A stretch of 55,758 nt of DNA. Origin: Mycobacterium sp. GA-2829. Lineage in GTDB: Bacteria; Actinomycetota; Actinomycetes; Mycobacteriales; Mycobacteriaceae. The position numbers were made by a program, and so were the translations under genes. Below, piece by piece: positions 31,922-40,184 of the stretch. The notes beneath the pieces are model-generated. The model had not been told where the DNA came from and did no database searches. It was given only the letters and a program-made list of their open reading frames with translations. The stretch covers positions 1-55,758 of the forward strand of contig NZ_LQIT01000039.1 in assembly GCF_001499965.1 (NCBI RefSeq), in the 5' to 3' direction. How positions within the stretch are numbered: position 1 is the first letter of the stretch; each line of letters starts with the position of its first letter.

Positions 31922-32710
31922 GTGGCGGGACGTTGTGCGGGCAAGATCGCTCTGGTCACCGGCAGCAGCCGGGGTCTCGGTGCGGCCATCGCGACGCGGT
32001 TGGCCGCCGAGGGCGCCACGGTGGTCCTGACCGCGCGCACCATGGAGCCGGATCCGAAGTACCAGGGGTCGCTGCGCGAGACGCGTGACCGGATACTCGC
32101 CGCAGGCGGCAGCGCGTTCGCGTTCCCGGCGGACCTGTCGCACGCCGACGAGCGCGACCAGCTGTTCGCCGAGACCGTCGACACCGTCGGGGCGCCGGAC
32201 ATCCTCGTCAACAACGCGGCGGTGACGTTCCTGCGGCCGCTGTCCGGCTTCCCTGACAAACGGGTCCGCCTGATGTTGGAGATGCATCTGCTCGCGCCAC
32301 TGCACCTGTGCCAGTTGGTGATTCCCGCCATGCGCGAGCGCGGCCGTGGCTGGATCCTCAACGTGACGTCGGTGGGCGGCGACCTGCCGCAGGGGCCGCC
32401 GTTCTCCGACTTCGACCGCACCGCGGGCTTCGGTGTCTACGGCACCGCGAAGGCCGCGCTCAACCGGTTGACGAAAAGCCTTGCCGCAGAACTGTTCGAC
32501 GACGGGATCGCGGTCAACGCGGCGGCGCCGACCAACCCTGTCGCCACGCCGGGAGCGGGCACGCTCGACCTGGCCAAGACCGACACCGAGGACATCGCGC
32601 TCATCACCGAGACCGCGGCGATCCTGTGTAGCGGTGATCCGGCGACGCTGACCGGTCGGATTGCGCACACTCAGTCGTTCCTGGCGGAGATGGGCCGGCT
32701 GGGTGGCTGA
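31922..32710 (+). CDS. Short-chain dehydrogenase/reductase
   Basis: A 262-aa classical SDR. The cofactor motif TGSSRGLG is at about residues 14-21 and the structural NNAAV follows. The catalytic residues are Ser150 and Tyr173-x3-Lys177 (YGTAK). The Ser-to-Tyr spacing is about ten residues longer than usual. GGTGGAGG precedes GTG 31922. It overlaps the APH kinase gene by 8 nt and so is co-translated with it. In context it may oxidise a hydroxyacyl intermediate or reduce an oxoacyl one. The substrate is not known. Confidence 0.88.
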   Translation: MAGRCAGKIALVTGSSRGLGAAIATRLAAEGATVVLTARTMEPDPKYQGSLRETRDRILAAGGSAFAFPADLSHADERDQLFAETVDTVGAPDILVNNAAVTFLRPLSGFPDKRVRLMLEMHLLAPLHLCQLVIPAMRERGRGWILNVTSVGGDLPQGPPFSDFDRTAGFGVYGTAKAALNRLTKSLAAELFDDGIAVNAAAPTNPVATPGAGTLDLAKTDTEDIALITETAAILCSGDPATLTGRIAHTQSFLAEMGRLGG

Positions 32711-33653
32711 GGTCGACCTCGGCGCACTGCGGGAGCGGTTGGCATCGGGGGGGATCGCGGAGGTGGTGCCGCTGGCGGGCGGCGCGTCGAGTCTGACCTT
32801 CCGCGCCCGGATGGGTGAGCGGCCGGTCGTCGTGAAGGTGGCACCGCCCGGACACGCGCCGGTCGGGCACCGGGACGTGCTGCGGCAGGCGCGGATGATC
32901 CAGGCGCTCGCGGCGACGGACGTGCCGGTGCCCGAGGTGGTGTGGACCGACGCCGACGCGCCGCCGTTGTTCGCGATGACGTTGATCGACGGCGAGACCT
33001 TCGAGCCGTTGTTCGACGACTGTGCACCTGCCGAACCCGCTGTGCCACAACGGTTCCGGAACGCGGCGCGGGTGCTGGCCGCGCTGCACCGGGTCGCGCC
33101 GGCCGACCTCGGACTCACCGGTGAACCGGTGGGCGACGCCGCAGCGGAGATCGACCGGTGGTCGGCCACGCTGCGCACCGTCGACCAGGATCTGGCGCCC
33201 GGCTGGGAGGACGTACGGGACACCCTGCGCGCCAGTGTGCCCGCCCCGATGCGGTCGAGCGTGGTACACGGCGACTTCCGGCTCGGCAACTGCGTGGCGA
33301 CCGGGGCGCGGATCGCCGCGGTGATCGACTGGGAGATCTGGTCGGTCGGCGACCCGCGCATCGATGTCGGGTGGTTCCTCGCCAACGCCGATCCGCACAC
33401 CTACCGCCGGTCCACCCCGCACGAAGGTCTGGCACCGTCGGTGGCCGAGTTGGCCGACTGCTACCGGGGCGCGCTCGGCGACGAGGTGCCCGATCTCGCC
33501 TGGTTCACCGCGCTGGCGTGTTTCAAGTCGACGGCCACCTGGTCGCTCATCGTCAAGCACAACCGCCGGAAGCCCGCTCCCCGTGCGGAATTCGAGGCGA
33601 TGGCGCCGGTGCTGCCCCGGCTGCTGGAGCGGACGCGCGCGCTGCTCGGCTAA
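32703..33653 (+). CDS. APH-family kinase (possible hydroxyacyl-CoA phosphotransferase)
   Basis: A 316-aa protein kinase-like small-molecule kinase of the aminoglycoside phosphotransferase family. It has a Gly-rich AGGASSLTFR loop, the Lys of VVVKVAP, the catalytic HGDFRLGN (His189, Asp191, Asn196) and the metal-binding IDWE (Asp209). Members next to acyl-CoA dehydrogenases (human ACAD10/11, Pseudomonas LvaA) phosphorylate the 4-hydroxyl of acyl-CoAs, not antibiotics. GTG 32703 lies within the SDR 3' end. Its 3' end overlaps that of the convergent acyl-CoA dehydrogenase gene by 4 nt. Confidence 0.87.
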   Translation: MAEVDLGALRERLASGGIAEVVPLAGGASSLTFRARMGERPVVVKVAPPGHAPVGHRDVLRQARMIQALAATDVPVPEVVWTDADAPPLFAMTLIDGETFEPLFDDCAPAEPAVPQRFRNAARVLAALHRVAPADLGLTGEPVGDAAAEIDRWSATLRTVDQDLAPGWEDVRDTLRASVPAPMRSSVVHGDFRLGNCVATGARIAAVIDWEIWSVGDPRIDVGWFLANADPHTYRRSTPHEGLAPSVAELADCYRGALGDEVPDLAWFTALACFKSTATWSLIVKHNRRKPAPRAEFEAMAPVLPRLLERTRALLG

Positions 33654-34945
33654 CGCGGGATGCCGGCCAGCTTGTCGGCGAACTTCGCCTCGGCAGCGGC
33701 CTTGAGCCGCAGCAGGTGCTCCGACGGGAACGTGTCCGGGGCGGGTTCGACGCCGGCGAGCAGCAAACGGGCCAGCGTCACCTTGTGCACCTCGGTCGGA
33801 CCATCGGCCAGCCCGAGCACGAACGACTCGGTGAGGTACTGCACGAACGGCATCTCGTGCGACGTGCCGAGCGAACCGTGGATCTGCAGCGCACGGGCCG
33901 ACACGTCGTGCAGCACCTTCTGCATCATCGCCTTGACCGCCGAGATGTCGGCGCGCACCGCCTTGTAGTCGTTGTACTGGTCGATCTTCCAGGCGGTCTG
34001 CAGGGTCAGCAGCCGGAACGCCTCGATCTCCATCCACGAGTCGGCGACCATCTCCTGAACCATCTGCTTGTCGGAGAGCAGACCGCCCTGCGTGTACCGC
34101 GACACCGCGCGTTCGGTGATCATGTCGAAGATCCGCCGCACCAATCCGACCGTCCGCATGGCATGGTGGATGCGGCCGCCGCCGAGCCGGGTCTGGGCCA
34201 CCACGAACGCACCCCCGCGCGGCCCCAGCATGTGGTCGGCGGGCACGCGCACGTTCTCGTAGCGCACATATCCCTCGCGTCCGCCACCGCCGAGCGGCTG
34301 ATAACCCAGGCCGACGTCGCGCACGACGTTGACACCGGGCGTACCGCCGGGGATGACGAACATCGAATAGCGCTGATACGGCGGCGCATCCGGATCGGTC
34401 ATCGCCATCACGATGATGAACGAGGCCTTCGACGCGAACGACGAGTACCACTTCTCCCCGTTGATCACCCAGTGGTCGCCATCGGGTTCGGCGGTGGTGG
34501 TGAAGACCTTCGGATCGGCCCCACCGTGCGGTTCGGTCATCGAGAAGCACGAGATGATGCGGTTGTCGAGGAGGGGTTCGAGGTAGCGCTGCTTGAGCTC
34601 GGGGGTGCCGTAATGGGCGAGGATCTCACTGTTGCCGGAATCGGGCGCCTGCGAACCGAATACGATCGGCGCACACTCCGAGCGACCCAGGATCTCGTTC
34701 AGCAGTGCCAGTTTCACCTGTCCGTAGCCCGGTCCGCCGAGGTGCGGTCCGAGATGAGTGGCCCACAGACCGCGCTCCTTCACGATCTGCTGCAGCGGCG
34801 GGATCAACGCCTGGCGCACCGGATCATCGAGGTCGTGCGACTCCTTGACGATCAGGTCGATCGGTTCGCATTCCGACCGCACGAACTCGTCGACCCACTT
34901 CAGTTGTTCGGCCCATTCCGGGTCGGTCGAGAAATCCCACGCCAT
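33650..34945 (-). CDS. Acyl-CoA dehydrogenase (ACAD10/11-like)
   Basis: A 431-aa FAD-dependent acyl-CoA dehydrogenase. The FAD/substrate loop SMTEPHGGADPKVF is at about residues 134-147, and WVINGEKWYSSFASKA, QIHGSLGTSHEMP and the C-terminal LADGPTEVHKVTLARLLL follow. The last motif and the adjacent APH kinase are features of the ACAD10/11 and LvaC branch, where the enzyme removes a phosphate from 4-phosphoacyl-CoA to give an enoyl-CoA. It is the last gene of the thiolase-crotonase-dehydrogenase operon. AGGAGG precedes ATG 34945. Confidence 0.88.
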   Translation of the reverse strand: MAWDFSTDPEWAEQLKWVDEFVRSECEPIDLIVKESHDLDDPVRQALIPPLQQIVKERGLWATHLGPHLGGPGYGQVKLALLNEILGRSECAPIVFGSQAPDSGNSEILAHYGTPELKQRYLEPLLDNRIISCFSMTEPHGGADPKVFTTTAEPDGDHWVINGEKWYSSFASKASFIIVMAMTDPDAPPYQRYSMFVIPGGTPGVNVVRDVGLGYQPLGGGGREGYVRYENVRVPADHMLGPRGGAFVVAQTRLGGGRIHHAMRTVGLVRRIFDMITERAVSRYTQGGLLSDKQMVQEMVADSWMEIEAFRLLTLQTAWKIDQYNDYKAVRADISAVKAMMQKVLHDVSARALQIHGSLGTSHEMPFVQYLTESFVLGLADGPTEVHKVTLARLLLAGVEPAPDTFPSEHLLRLKAAAEAKFADKLAGIPR

Positions 34946-34957
34946 CGACGCGTCCTC

Positions 34958-35737
34958 CTACTTCCCTGCCCACCGCTGCCGGCGCGCGGCAGCGTCGTCG
35001 GTCGCATGGGCCAGCACCTGGTTGCGGTTCTCCAACTCGAGCGCGGCGGTCAGATCCGCGGCGTCGGTGTTGACCTGCAATGCGCGTTTGGTCAGTTCGA
35101 CACCCAGCGGCGCCAGACCCGCGACGTGCCCGGCCAGTTCGATCGCACGGTCGACGAGGGTGTCGGCCTCGACGATCTGGCTGACCAGCCCGCGGCGGTC
35201 GGCCTCCTCGGCGGCCACGGTACGGCCGGTCAGCATCCAGTCCGCGGCGACACTCGTGCCGACGATGCGCGGGAGGTGGTAGCTCATCCCCATCTCCGCA
35301 CCGGAGAGTCCGAGCAGGATGGCCGCGTTGCCGAATGACGCTGCGGGCGAACAGATCCTGATGTCGGCCGCCAGGCACAGTGCCATCCCGGCGCCGACGC
35401 AGGGACCGTTGACCGCGGCGATCACCGGTTGCGGCAGCGCGCGGACCGCCTGGGGCAGCGCCGCCATGGACTCCTGGAAGCGCATCCGGTCGATGGCGGG
35501 TGCGTCCGCGTCGAGCATGCCCGCACCGAAATTCCGGACGTCGAGGCCGGAGCAGAAACCGCGGCCCGCCCCGGTGAGCACGACCGCGCGGACGGTGCGG
35601 TCACCGGCCAGCGTGTCGAGGGCCTGGCGCAGTTCGGTCCGCATGACGTGGTTGATCGCGTTGAGCCGGTCGGGCCGGTTGAGGCGTAGCAGCGCCACAC
35701 CGTCGGCGGGGTGGTCGACGCCGATGGTCTCGGGCAT
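34958..35737 (-). CDS. Crotonase-family protein (enoyl-CoA hydratase/isomerase)
   Basis: A 259-aa crotonase fold. The oxyanion-hole segments GAGRGFCSGLDV and NGPCVGAGMALCLAADIRI are present. Both hydratase Glu positions (in GGGCELA and QPEILLG of rat crotonase) are Ala here (GAGMALCLA, GNAAILLG). An acid is kept at the position used by dienoyl-CoA isomerase (SGAEMG). So isomerase or another activity is more likely than simple hydration. ATG 35737 is 5 nt after the thiolase stop; the dehydrogenase follows after 12 nt. Confidence 0.85.
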   Translation of the reverse strand: MPETIGVDHPADGVALLRLNRPDRLNAINHVMRTELRQALDTLAGDRTVRAVVLTGAGRGFCSGLDVRNFGAGMLDADAPAIDRMRFQESMAALPQAVRALPQPVIAAVNGPCVGAGMALCLAADIRICSPAASFGNAAILLGLSGAEMGMSYHLPRIVGTSVAADWMLTGRTVAAEEADRRGLVSQIVEADTLVDRAIELAGHVAGLAPLGVELTKRALQVNTDAADLTAALELENRNQVLAHATDDAAARRQRWAGK

Positions 35738-35742
35738 GCCGG

Positions 35743-36972
35743 TCAGATCCGCTCGATGATCGTGGCGGTGCCCATGCCGCCGCCCGTGCACATGGTGACC
35801 AGGCCGGTGGCCAGATCGCGGCGTTCGAGTTCGTCGAGCACGGTGCCGATCAGCATCGCGCCGGTGGCGCCGATCGGGTGGCCGAGCGCGATCGCGCCGC
35901 CGTTGACGTTGACCCGCTCGGGATTCAGGTCGAGGTCGCGGATCGTCTTGAGCGGCACCGCGGCGAACGCCTCGTTGACCTCCCACAGGTCGATGTCGGC
36001 CGCGCGCATCCCCGCCTTGGCCAGGCAGCGCTGCGCGGCCGGGCCGGGGGCGGTGAGCATGATGATCGGTTCACTACCGATGGCGGCGGTCGCACGGATC
36101 CGCGCCCGTGGTGAGATGCCCTGTGCGCGCGCCCATTCCGGTGCAGCGATCACCACGGCGGCCGCACCGTCGACCACTCCGGACGAGTTGCCCGCATGGT
36201 GCACGTGGTCGATGCGCTCGACCTTCGGGTACCGGTCCAGGCAGATCTCGTCGAAGGTGCGCGATTCCCCCGCGACACCGGACTCTCCCATCGCGGCGAA
36301 CGCCGGGCGCAGTGCGGCGAGTTTCTCCACCGTCGTCCCGGGTCTCGGATGCTCGTCACGGTCGAGCAGTGTCGCACCGTCGGCGGCGGTGACCGCGATG
36401 ATCGATCGGTCGAACCGCCCCTCGGCCATGGCGCGTTCGGCCCGGGCCTGACTCTGCGCGGCGAAGGTGTCGACGTCCTCGCGGGTGAAACCCTCGAGCG
36501 ACGCGATCAAGTCGGCGGATATTCCCTGCGGCACAGTCGGATAGCGCTCCCGGAAGGCGGGATTGTCGCCGTCGATGGTCGGCGAGCCGACGGTCACGTT
36601 CCAGCGCGACATCGACTCGACACCCCCCGCGATCACCAGATCCTGCGCACCACTGGCCACCCCGGCCGCGGCGACGGTGACCGCCTGCTGACCGGAACCG
36701 CAGAACCGGTTGAGCGTCATGCCCGGGACCGTCTCCGGCCAGCCGGCCAACAGCAGCGACAGCCGTGCGATGTCGTCGCCGTGCTCACCGGCCAGCAGCC
36801 CGTTGCCCGCGACGACGTCGTCGACCTCGCCGGGTTCGAATCCCCCGCGCGCGGTCACGGCGCGCATGCACTGGGCGAAAAGCTCCTGTGGGTGGACGCC
36901 GTGCAGGCCGCCGCCGGCGCGCCCGCGTCCGCGCGGCGTGCGCACGGCATCGAGAATCCAGGCCTCCGTCAT
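35743..36972 (-). CDS. Acetyl-CoA acyltransferase (thiolase)
   Basis: A 409-aa degradative-type thiolase. The nucleophile Cys is in NRFCGSGQQAV (about residue 88). NVNGGAIALGHPIGATGA carries the catalytic His and CTGGGMG the second Cys. It would cleave a 3-oxoacyl-CoA to acetyl- or propionyl-CoA at the end of the proposed pathway. ATG 36972 has GGGGAG 8 nt upstream. It is the first gene of the operon with the crotonase and dehydrogenase, divergent from the LLM oxidoreductase gene. Confidence 0.92.
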   Translation of the reverse strand: MTEAWILDAVRTPRGRGRAGGGLHGVHPQELFAQCMRAVTARGGFEPGEVDDVVAGNGLLAGEHGDDIARLSLLLAGWPETVPGMTLNRFCGSGQQAVTVAAAGVASGAQDLVIAGGVESMSRWNVTVGSPTIDGDNPAFRERYPTVPQGISADLIASLEGFTREDVDTFAAQSQARAERAMAEGRFDRSIIAVTAADGATLLDRDEHPRPGTTVEKLAALRPAFAAMGESGVAGESRTFDEICLDRYPKVERIDHVHHAGNSSGVVDGAAAVVIAAPEWARAQGISPRARIRATAAIGSEPIIMLTAPGPAAQRCLAKAGMRAADIDLWEVNEAFAAVPLKTIRDLDLNPERVNVNGGAIALGHPIGATGAMLIGTVLDELERRDLATGLVTMCTGGGMGTATIIERI

Positions 36973-37008
36973 CGGGCAGCTCCCCTCGTCGCGAGCCGGC
37001 GGCAAGGG

Positions 37009-37055
37009 CGAGAATGCCCGAGAATGCCTTTGCGTATCGAGAGAAGACTATTCTC
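37009..37055. promoter_or_regulatory. Repeat-rich control region between thiolase and LLM operons
   Basis: Two adjacent copies of CGAGAATGCC (37009-37018 and 37019-37028) are followed by the palindrome GAGAA-GACTA-TTCTC (37041-37055). The latter contains GAGAAG-N3-ATT, as in the operator at 31874-31905. The region serves two divergent operons. Confidence 0.5.
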
Positions 37056-37087
37056 CGAAAAGGTGTAGGGCAATCACGACCCGCCCC

Positions 37088-37093
37088 TAAGCT
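37088..37093 (+). promoter_or_regulatory. -10 box for leaderless LLM gene
   Basis: TAAGCT, 6 nt, then GTG 37100. This spacing favours GTG 37100 over GTG 37094 as the start. Confidence 0.45.
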
Positions 37094-37099
37094 GTGCGA

Positions 37100-38242
37100 G
37101 TGCCCAGCGATGCGCCGACGGTCCAGCCCGCCGCGTTCCTGCGCTCCACCCTGCCGCTGGACCTCAGCGGGCTGCCGGCCCTCGACAGCGGCCGTTATCA
37201 CTCGATCTGGCTGCCCGACCACATGGTGAGTTTCTGGCCGGACTCGATCTGGACCCCGGAGTTCACCGACCTCGCGACCGCGTCGCCGTCCCCCCACCGA
37301 CATCTCGACGGGATGGCGGTGGCCGCCGCAGCGGCCGTGCTCACCGAGTCGACGCCGCTGGCCACCGCCGTCGTGGACACGGTCCGGCGGCATCCGGCGT
37401 CGCTGGCGCAGAGCGCGCTGACGATCGACCACCTGGCGCGCGGCCGGTTCATCCTCGGGCTGGGCAGCGGTGAACGCGAGAACATCCTCCCCTACGGCTT
37501 CGACTTCGACCGGCCGGTGAGCCGGTTCGAGGAGGCGCTACACGTCATCCGGCTGCTGTGGCAGTCCGACGGGCCCGTCGACTTCACCGGCCGGTTCTAC
37601 CGGCTGCATCAGGCGCGGCTGGACACCGAACCGTTCGGCGGCCGGGTGCCGCCGATCTGGATCGGCGCCAGCGGGCCCCGGATGCTCGAGATCGCGGGTC
37701 GGTACGCCGATGGTTGGTGGCCGGCCGGCGCATGGACGCCCGGCCACTACGCCGACATGCTCGCCACCGTGCGGACCGCGGCCGACCGCGCCGGGCGCGA
37801 CCCGCTGGCCATCACGCCGTGCTACATCCAGATCTGCCTCATCGCCGCCGACGACGCCGCACTCGCCGAGATCCTGCAGGCACCGCTGGTCAAGGCGTTC
37901 CTGCTGCAGGTGTCGGCGGAGACGTTGCGCGGGTTCGGGTTCGAGCATCCGATGGGCGGCGGCTGGCGGGGCTTCCACGACATCGACCCGGCGACACTGA
38001 CCCGCGAGCGGATCGTCGACTTCCTGGCCCGCGTAGAGCCCGAGGCGCTCCTCGCGGTGTTGCCGCACGGCACCCCCGCCCAGGTGGCGCGGACGGTCAA
38101 AGAGTACGTGGACGCCGGGCTGCGGGTGCCCAAGATCATGGACTACGGCGCGATGGCGGGGCTGCGGCACGCCGCGGGCTCCGCCGACCGGGTGCGCGAG
38201 ACCGAGGACGAACTGCTGCGACTGTGTGGGGTGCTGGTATGA
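37100..38242 (+). CDS. LLM-class (luciferase-like) oxidoreductase, probably F420-dependent
   Basis: A 380-aa TIM-barrel protein of the luciferase-like monooxygenase/F420-dependent reductase class. YHSIWLPDHMVSF, GRFILGLGSGERENILPYGFDFDRPVSRFEEAL, and PPIWIGASGPRMLEIAGRYADGWWP are class hallmarks. In mycobacteria this subgroup mostly uses F420, whose synthesis gene fbiD is also in the window. GTG 37100 is chosen from the -10 spacing. It overlaps the sulfotransferase start as ATGA and leads a four-gene operon. Confidence 0.88.
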   Translation: MPSDAPTVQPAAFLRSTLPLDLSGLPALDSGRYHSIWLPDHMVSFWPDSIWTPEFTDLATASPSPHRHLDGMAVAAAAAVLTESTPLATAVVDTVRRHPASLAQSALTIDHLARGRFILGLGSGERENILPYGFDFDRPVSRFEEALHVIRLLWQSDGPVDFTGRFYRLHQARLDTEPFGGRVPPIWIGASGPRMLEIAGRYADGWWPAGAWTPGHYADMLATVRTAADRAGRDPLAITPCYIQICLIAADDAALAEILQAPLVKAFLLQVSAETLRGFGFEHPMGGGWRGFHDIDPATLTRERIVDFLARVEPEALLAVLPHGTPAQVARTVKEYVDAGLRVPKIMDYGAMAGLRHAAGSADRVRETEDELLRLCGVLV

Positions 38243-39402
38243 CGTTGGTCGCGCAGGACCTGCTGGCTCGGGCCGAGACGGCCACCGGACTGCACGACTA
38301 CGGCGATCCGACGCTGCCTGCGCGCTTCGGAGTCGCGGTCGACCACCTCAACGGGCTCGGCATGGACGCCGACGGACTGCGGCGGGCCGCGGAGGTCTGC
38401 CACTGGCTGCTCACCACCCGGCTGGAGTTCTTCGCCGACCGCGACCGGTACCCGGTCGCCGCCGAGGTGATCGACCGGCCGATGTTCGTCACCGGCGAAC
38501 CGCGTTCCGGCACAACGCTGATGCACGCGCTGCTGTCGGTGGATCCGGATGCGCGGGCGCTGCGGTTCTGGGAGTTGATGTATCCGTCGCCGCCACCCGG
38601 CCTGGCCGCACCGGACGATCCGCGGCGCGCCCGCGCGGATGCCGACTGGCGGGAGATCAACGCGAAGACGCCCAAATGGCTGCACAGCCATCCGTACAAC
38701 GACATGCTCGGCGACGGTCTGCCCGAGGACGAACGGACGTGGGCGTTCGACTTCCGGGTGATGACGCCGACGGCGTGGTGGCGGGTGCCGATGCAGACCG
38801 TCGTGGGCGGGCTGCCGACCGATCCGGCCGCGCAGTACCGCATCCACAAGGCGATGCTGCAGCAGTGTCAGTACGGCAGGCCGCCGAAGTACTGGGTGCT
38901 CAAGGGTTTTCACGGCTTCCGATTGACCGAGTTGTTCGCCGAGTATCCCGATGCTTCGCTGATGTGGTTGCACCGCGACCCGGTCCAGGTCGCCGCGTCG
39001 CGCACCATGATGATGGCCGACATCCTCGACGGCATCGTCGGACCGATCGACCTGAAGGCCGCGGCGAAGATGCACCTCGAGCTCACCCGCGCGAGCATCG
39101 CCAACACCATGAGCCATCCGCTCGTCGACGATCCGCGGATCCACCACGTCCGCTACACCGACTTCGTCGCCGATCCCGTTGCGACCGTGCGGGCCTACTA
39201 CGAGTTCCGCGGACGCACCCTGACCGACGCGGCGGAGGCCGCGATGCGCCACTACCTCGCGCACAACCGCGGTGACCGGTACGGCAAGTTCCGGTACTCC
39301 ACATCGCTGTTGACCGACATCGGTGAGGACATCGACGCGCTCAACGAGGAGTTCCGGCCGTTCCGCGAGCGCTTCGGCGTGCCGATCGAGAAACGGGACT
39401 GA
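38239..39402 (+). CDS. Sulfotransferase-family protein
   Basis: A 387-aa Stf-type sulfotransferase. The 5'-phosphosulfate loop is FVTGEPRSGTTLMHALLS (about residues 79-96) and the 3'-phosphate site is LMWLHRDPVQVAASRTMMM. It would transfer sulfate from PAPS to a hydroxyl on a lipid, steroid or small molecule. Homologues are numerous in mycobacteria and mostly of unknown acceptor. ATG 38239 overlaps the LLM stop by 4 nt; the isomerase gene starts 5 nt after its stop. Confidence 0.87.
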   Translation: MTLVAQDLLARAETATGLHDYGDPTLPARFGVAVDHLNGLGMDADGLRRAAEVCHWLLTTRLEFFADRDRYPVAAEVIDRPMFVTGEPRSGTTLMHALLSVDPDARALRFWELMYPSPPPGLAAPDDPRRARADADWREINAKTPKWLHSHPYNDMLGDGLPEDERTWAFDFRVMTPTAWWRVPMQTVVGGLPTDPAAQYRIHKAMLQQCQYGRPPKYWVLKGFHGFRLTELFAEYPDASLMWLHRDPVQVAASRTMMMADILDGIVGPIDLKAAAKMHLELTRASIANTMSHPLVDDPRIHHVRYTDFVADPVATVRAYYEFRGRTLTDAAEAAMRHYLAHNRGDRYGKFRYSTSLLTDIGEDIDALNEEFRPFRERFGVPIEKRD

Positions 39403-39407
39403 ACTCG

Positions 39408-40184
39408 ATGCACGACCGGCTGTCGGTGCACAGCGTGACGTTCTACGGGGACTCCCCCGCGGCGCTGCACGCACGGTGGGAGGCGTTGGGTCTGACGCGG
39501 TTGAGCATCCTCGACTCCCAGTTGGCGGACCAGGAACTCGTCGGGCACCGGATCGACGCCGTCTACCACCTGTTCGCCGGCGGGCATCTGCAGTCGGACC
39601 GGGAAGACGCACGGACGGCGTTGACCGCGGTGATCGATGCGGCCGCCGGCACCGGGGCGCGCATGATCTACATGCTGACGGGCGGCCGGGGGTCGTTGAC
39701 GTGGCGGGAGGCGGCCGAGGAGTTCTGCGCCGCGGTGGCGCCCTGCGCGGCGCACGCCCGAGCCCGCGGTGTCGCGCTCGCGATCGAGAACGCGTCGAGC
39801 CTGTACGCCGATCTGCACATCGCGCATTCGTTGCGCGACACCATCGCACTGGCCGAGATGGCCGGCCTCGGGATCTGTATCGACCTGTTTCACTGCTGGG
39901 CCGAGGCCGACCTGCCCGCCCTGGTCGAACGCGCCCTGCCCCGCACCGAACTCGTGCAACTCAGCGACTACGTCCTCGGTGACCGCGCACTGCCCGCCCG
40001 CGCCGTACCGGGTGACGGGGCGATCCCGATCGAACCGTTCGTCGCCCAGGTGCTCGCCGGCGGCTACGCCCACGGTTTCGACCTCGAACTCATCGGCCCC
40101 CGCATCGAGGCCGAGGGTCGCATGGCGGCGGCGCGGCGCGCCTGCGAGACCGTCGGCGCGCTGTTGGACCGGGTGGCGCGCTGA
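39408..40184 (+). CDS. Sugar phosphate isomerase/epimerase-like TIM-barrel protein
   Basis: A 258-aa xylose-isomerase-like TIM barrel (AP endonuclease family 2 fold). Metal-ligand regions are visible: GVALAIENASSLYADLHIAHSL (Glu of strand 5), GICIDLFHCWAEADL (Asp and His), VQLSDYVLGD and GFDLELIGPRI. The short length and acidic metal site fit an isomerase, epimerase or dehydratase of a small polyol or keto compound. The substrate is unknown. It ends one base into the start of the next gene (TGATG). Confidence 0.8.
   Translation: MHDRLSVHSVTFYGDSPAALHARWEALGLTRLSILDSQLADQELVGHRIDAVYHLFAGGHLQSDREDARTALTAVIDAAAGTGARMIYMLTGGRGSLTWREAAEEFCAAVAPCAAHARARGVALAIENASSLYADLHIAHSLRDTIALAEMAGLGICIDLFHCWAEADLPALVERALPRTELVQLSDYVLGDRALPARAVPGDGAIPIEPFVAQVLAGGYAHGFDLELIGPRIEAEGRMAAARRACETVGALLDRVAR

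Noticed and set aside
32703..33653. Aminoglycoside resistance kinase
   Set aside because: The fold is the same, but its neighbours are acyl-CoA enzymes and there is no resistance context.
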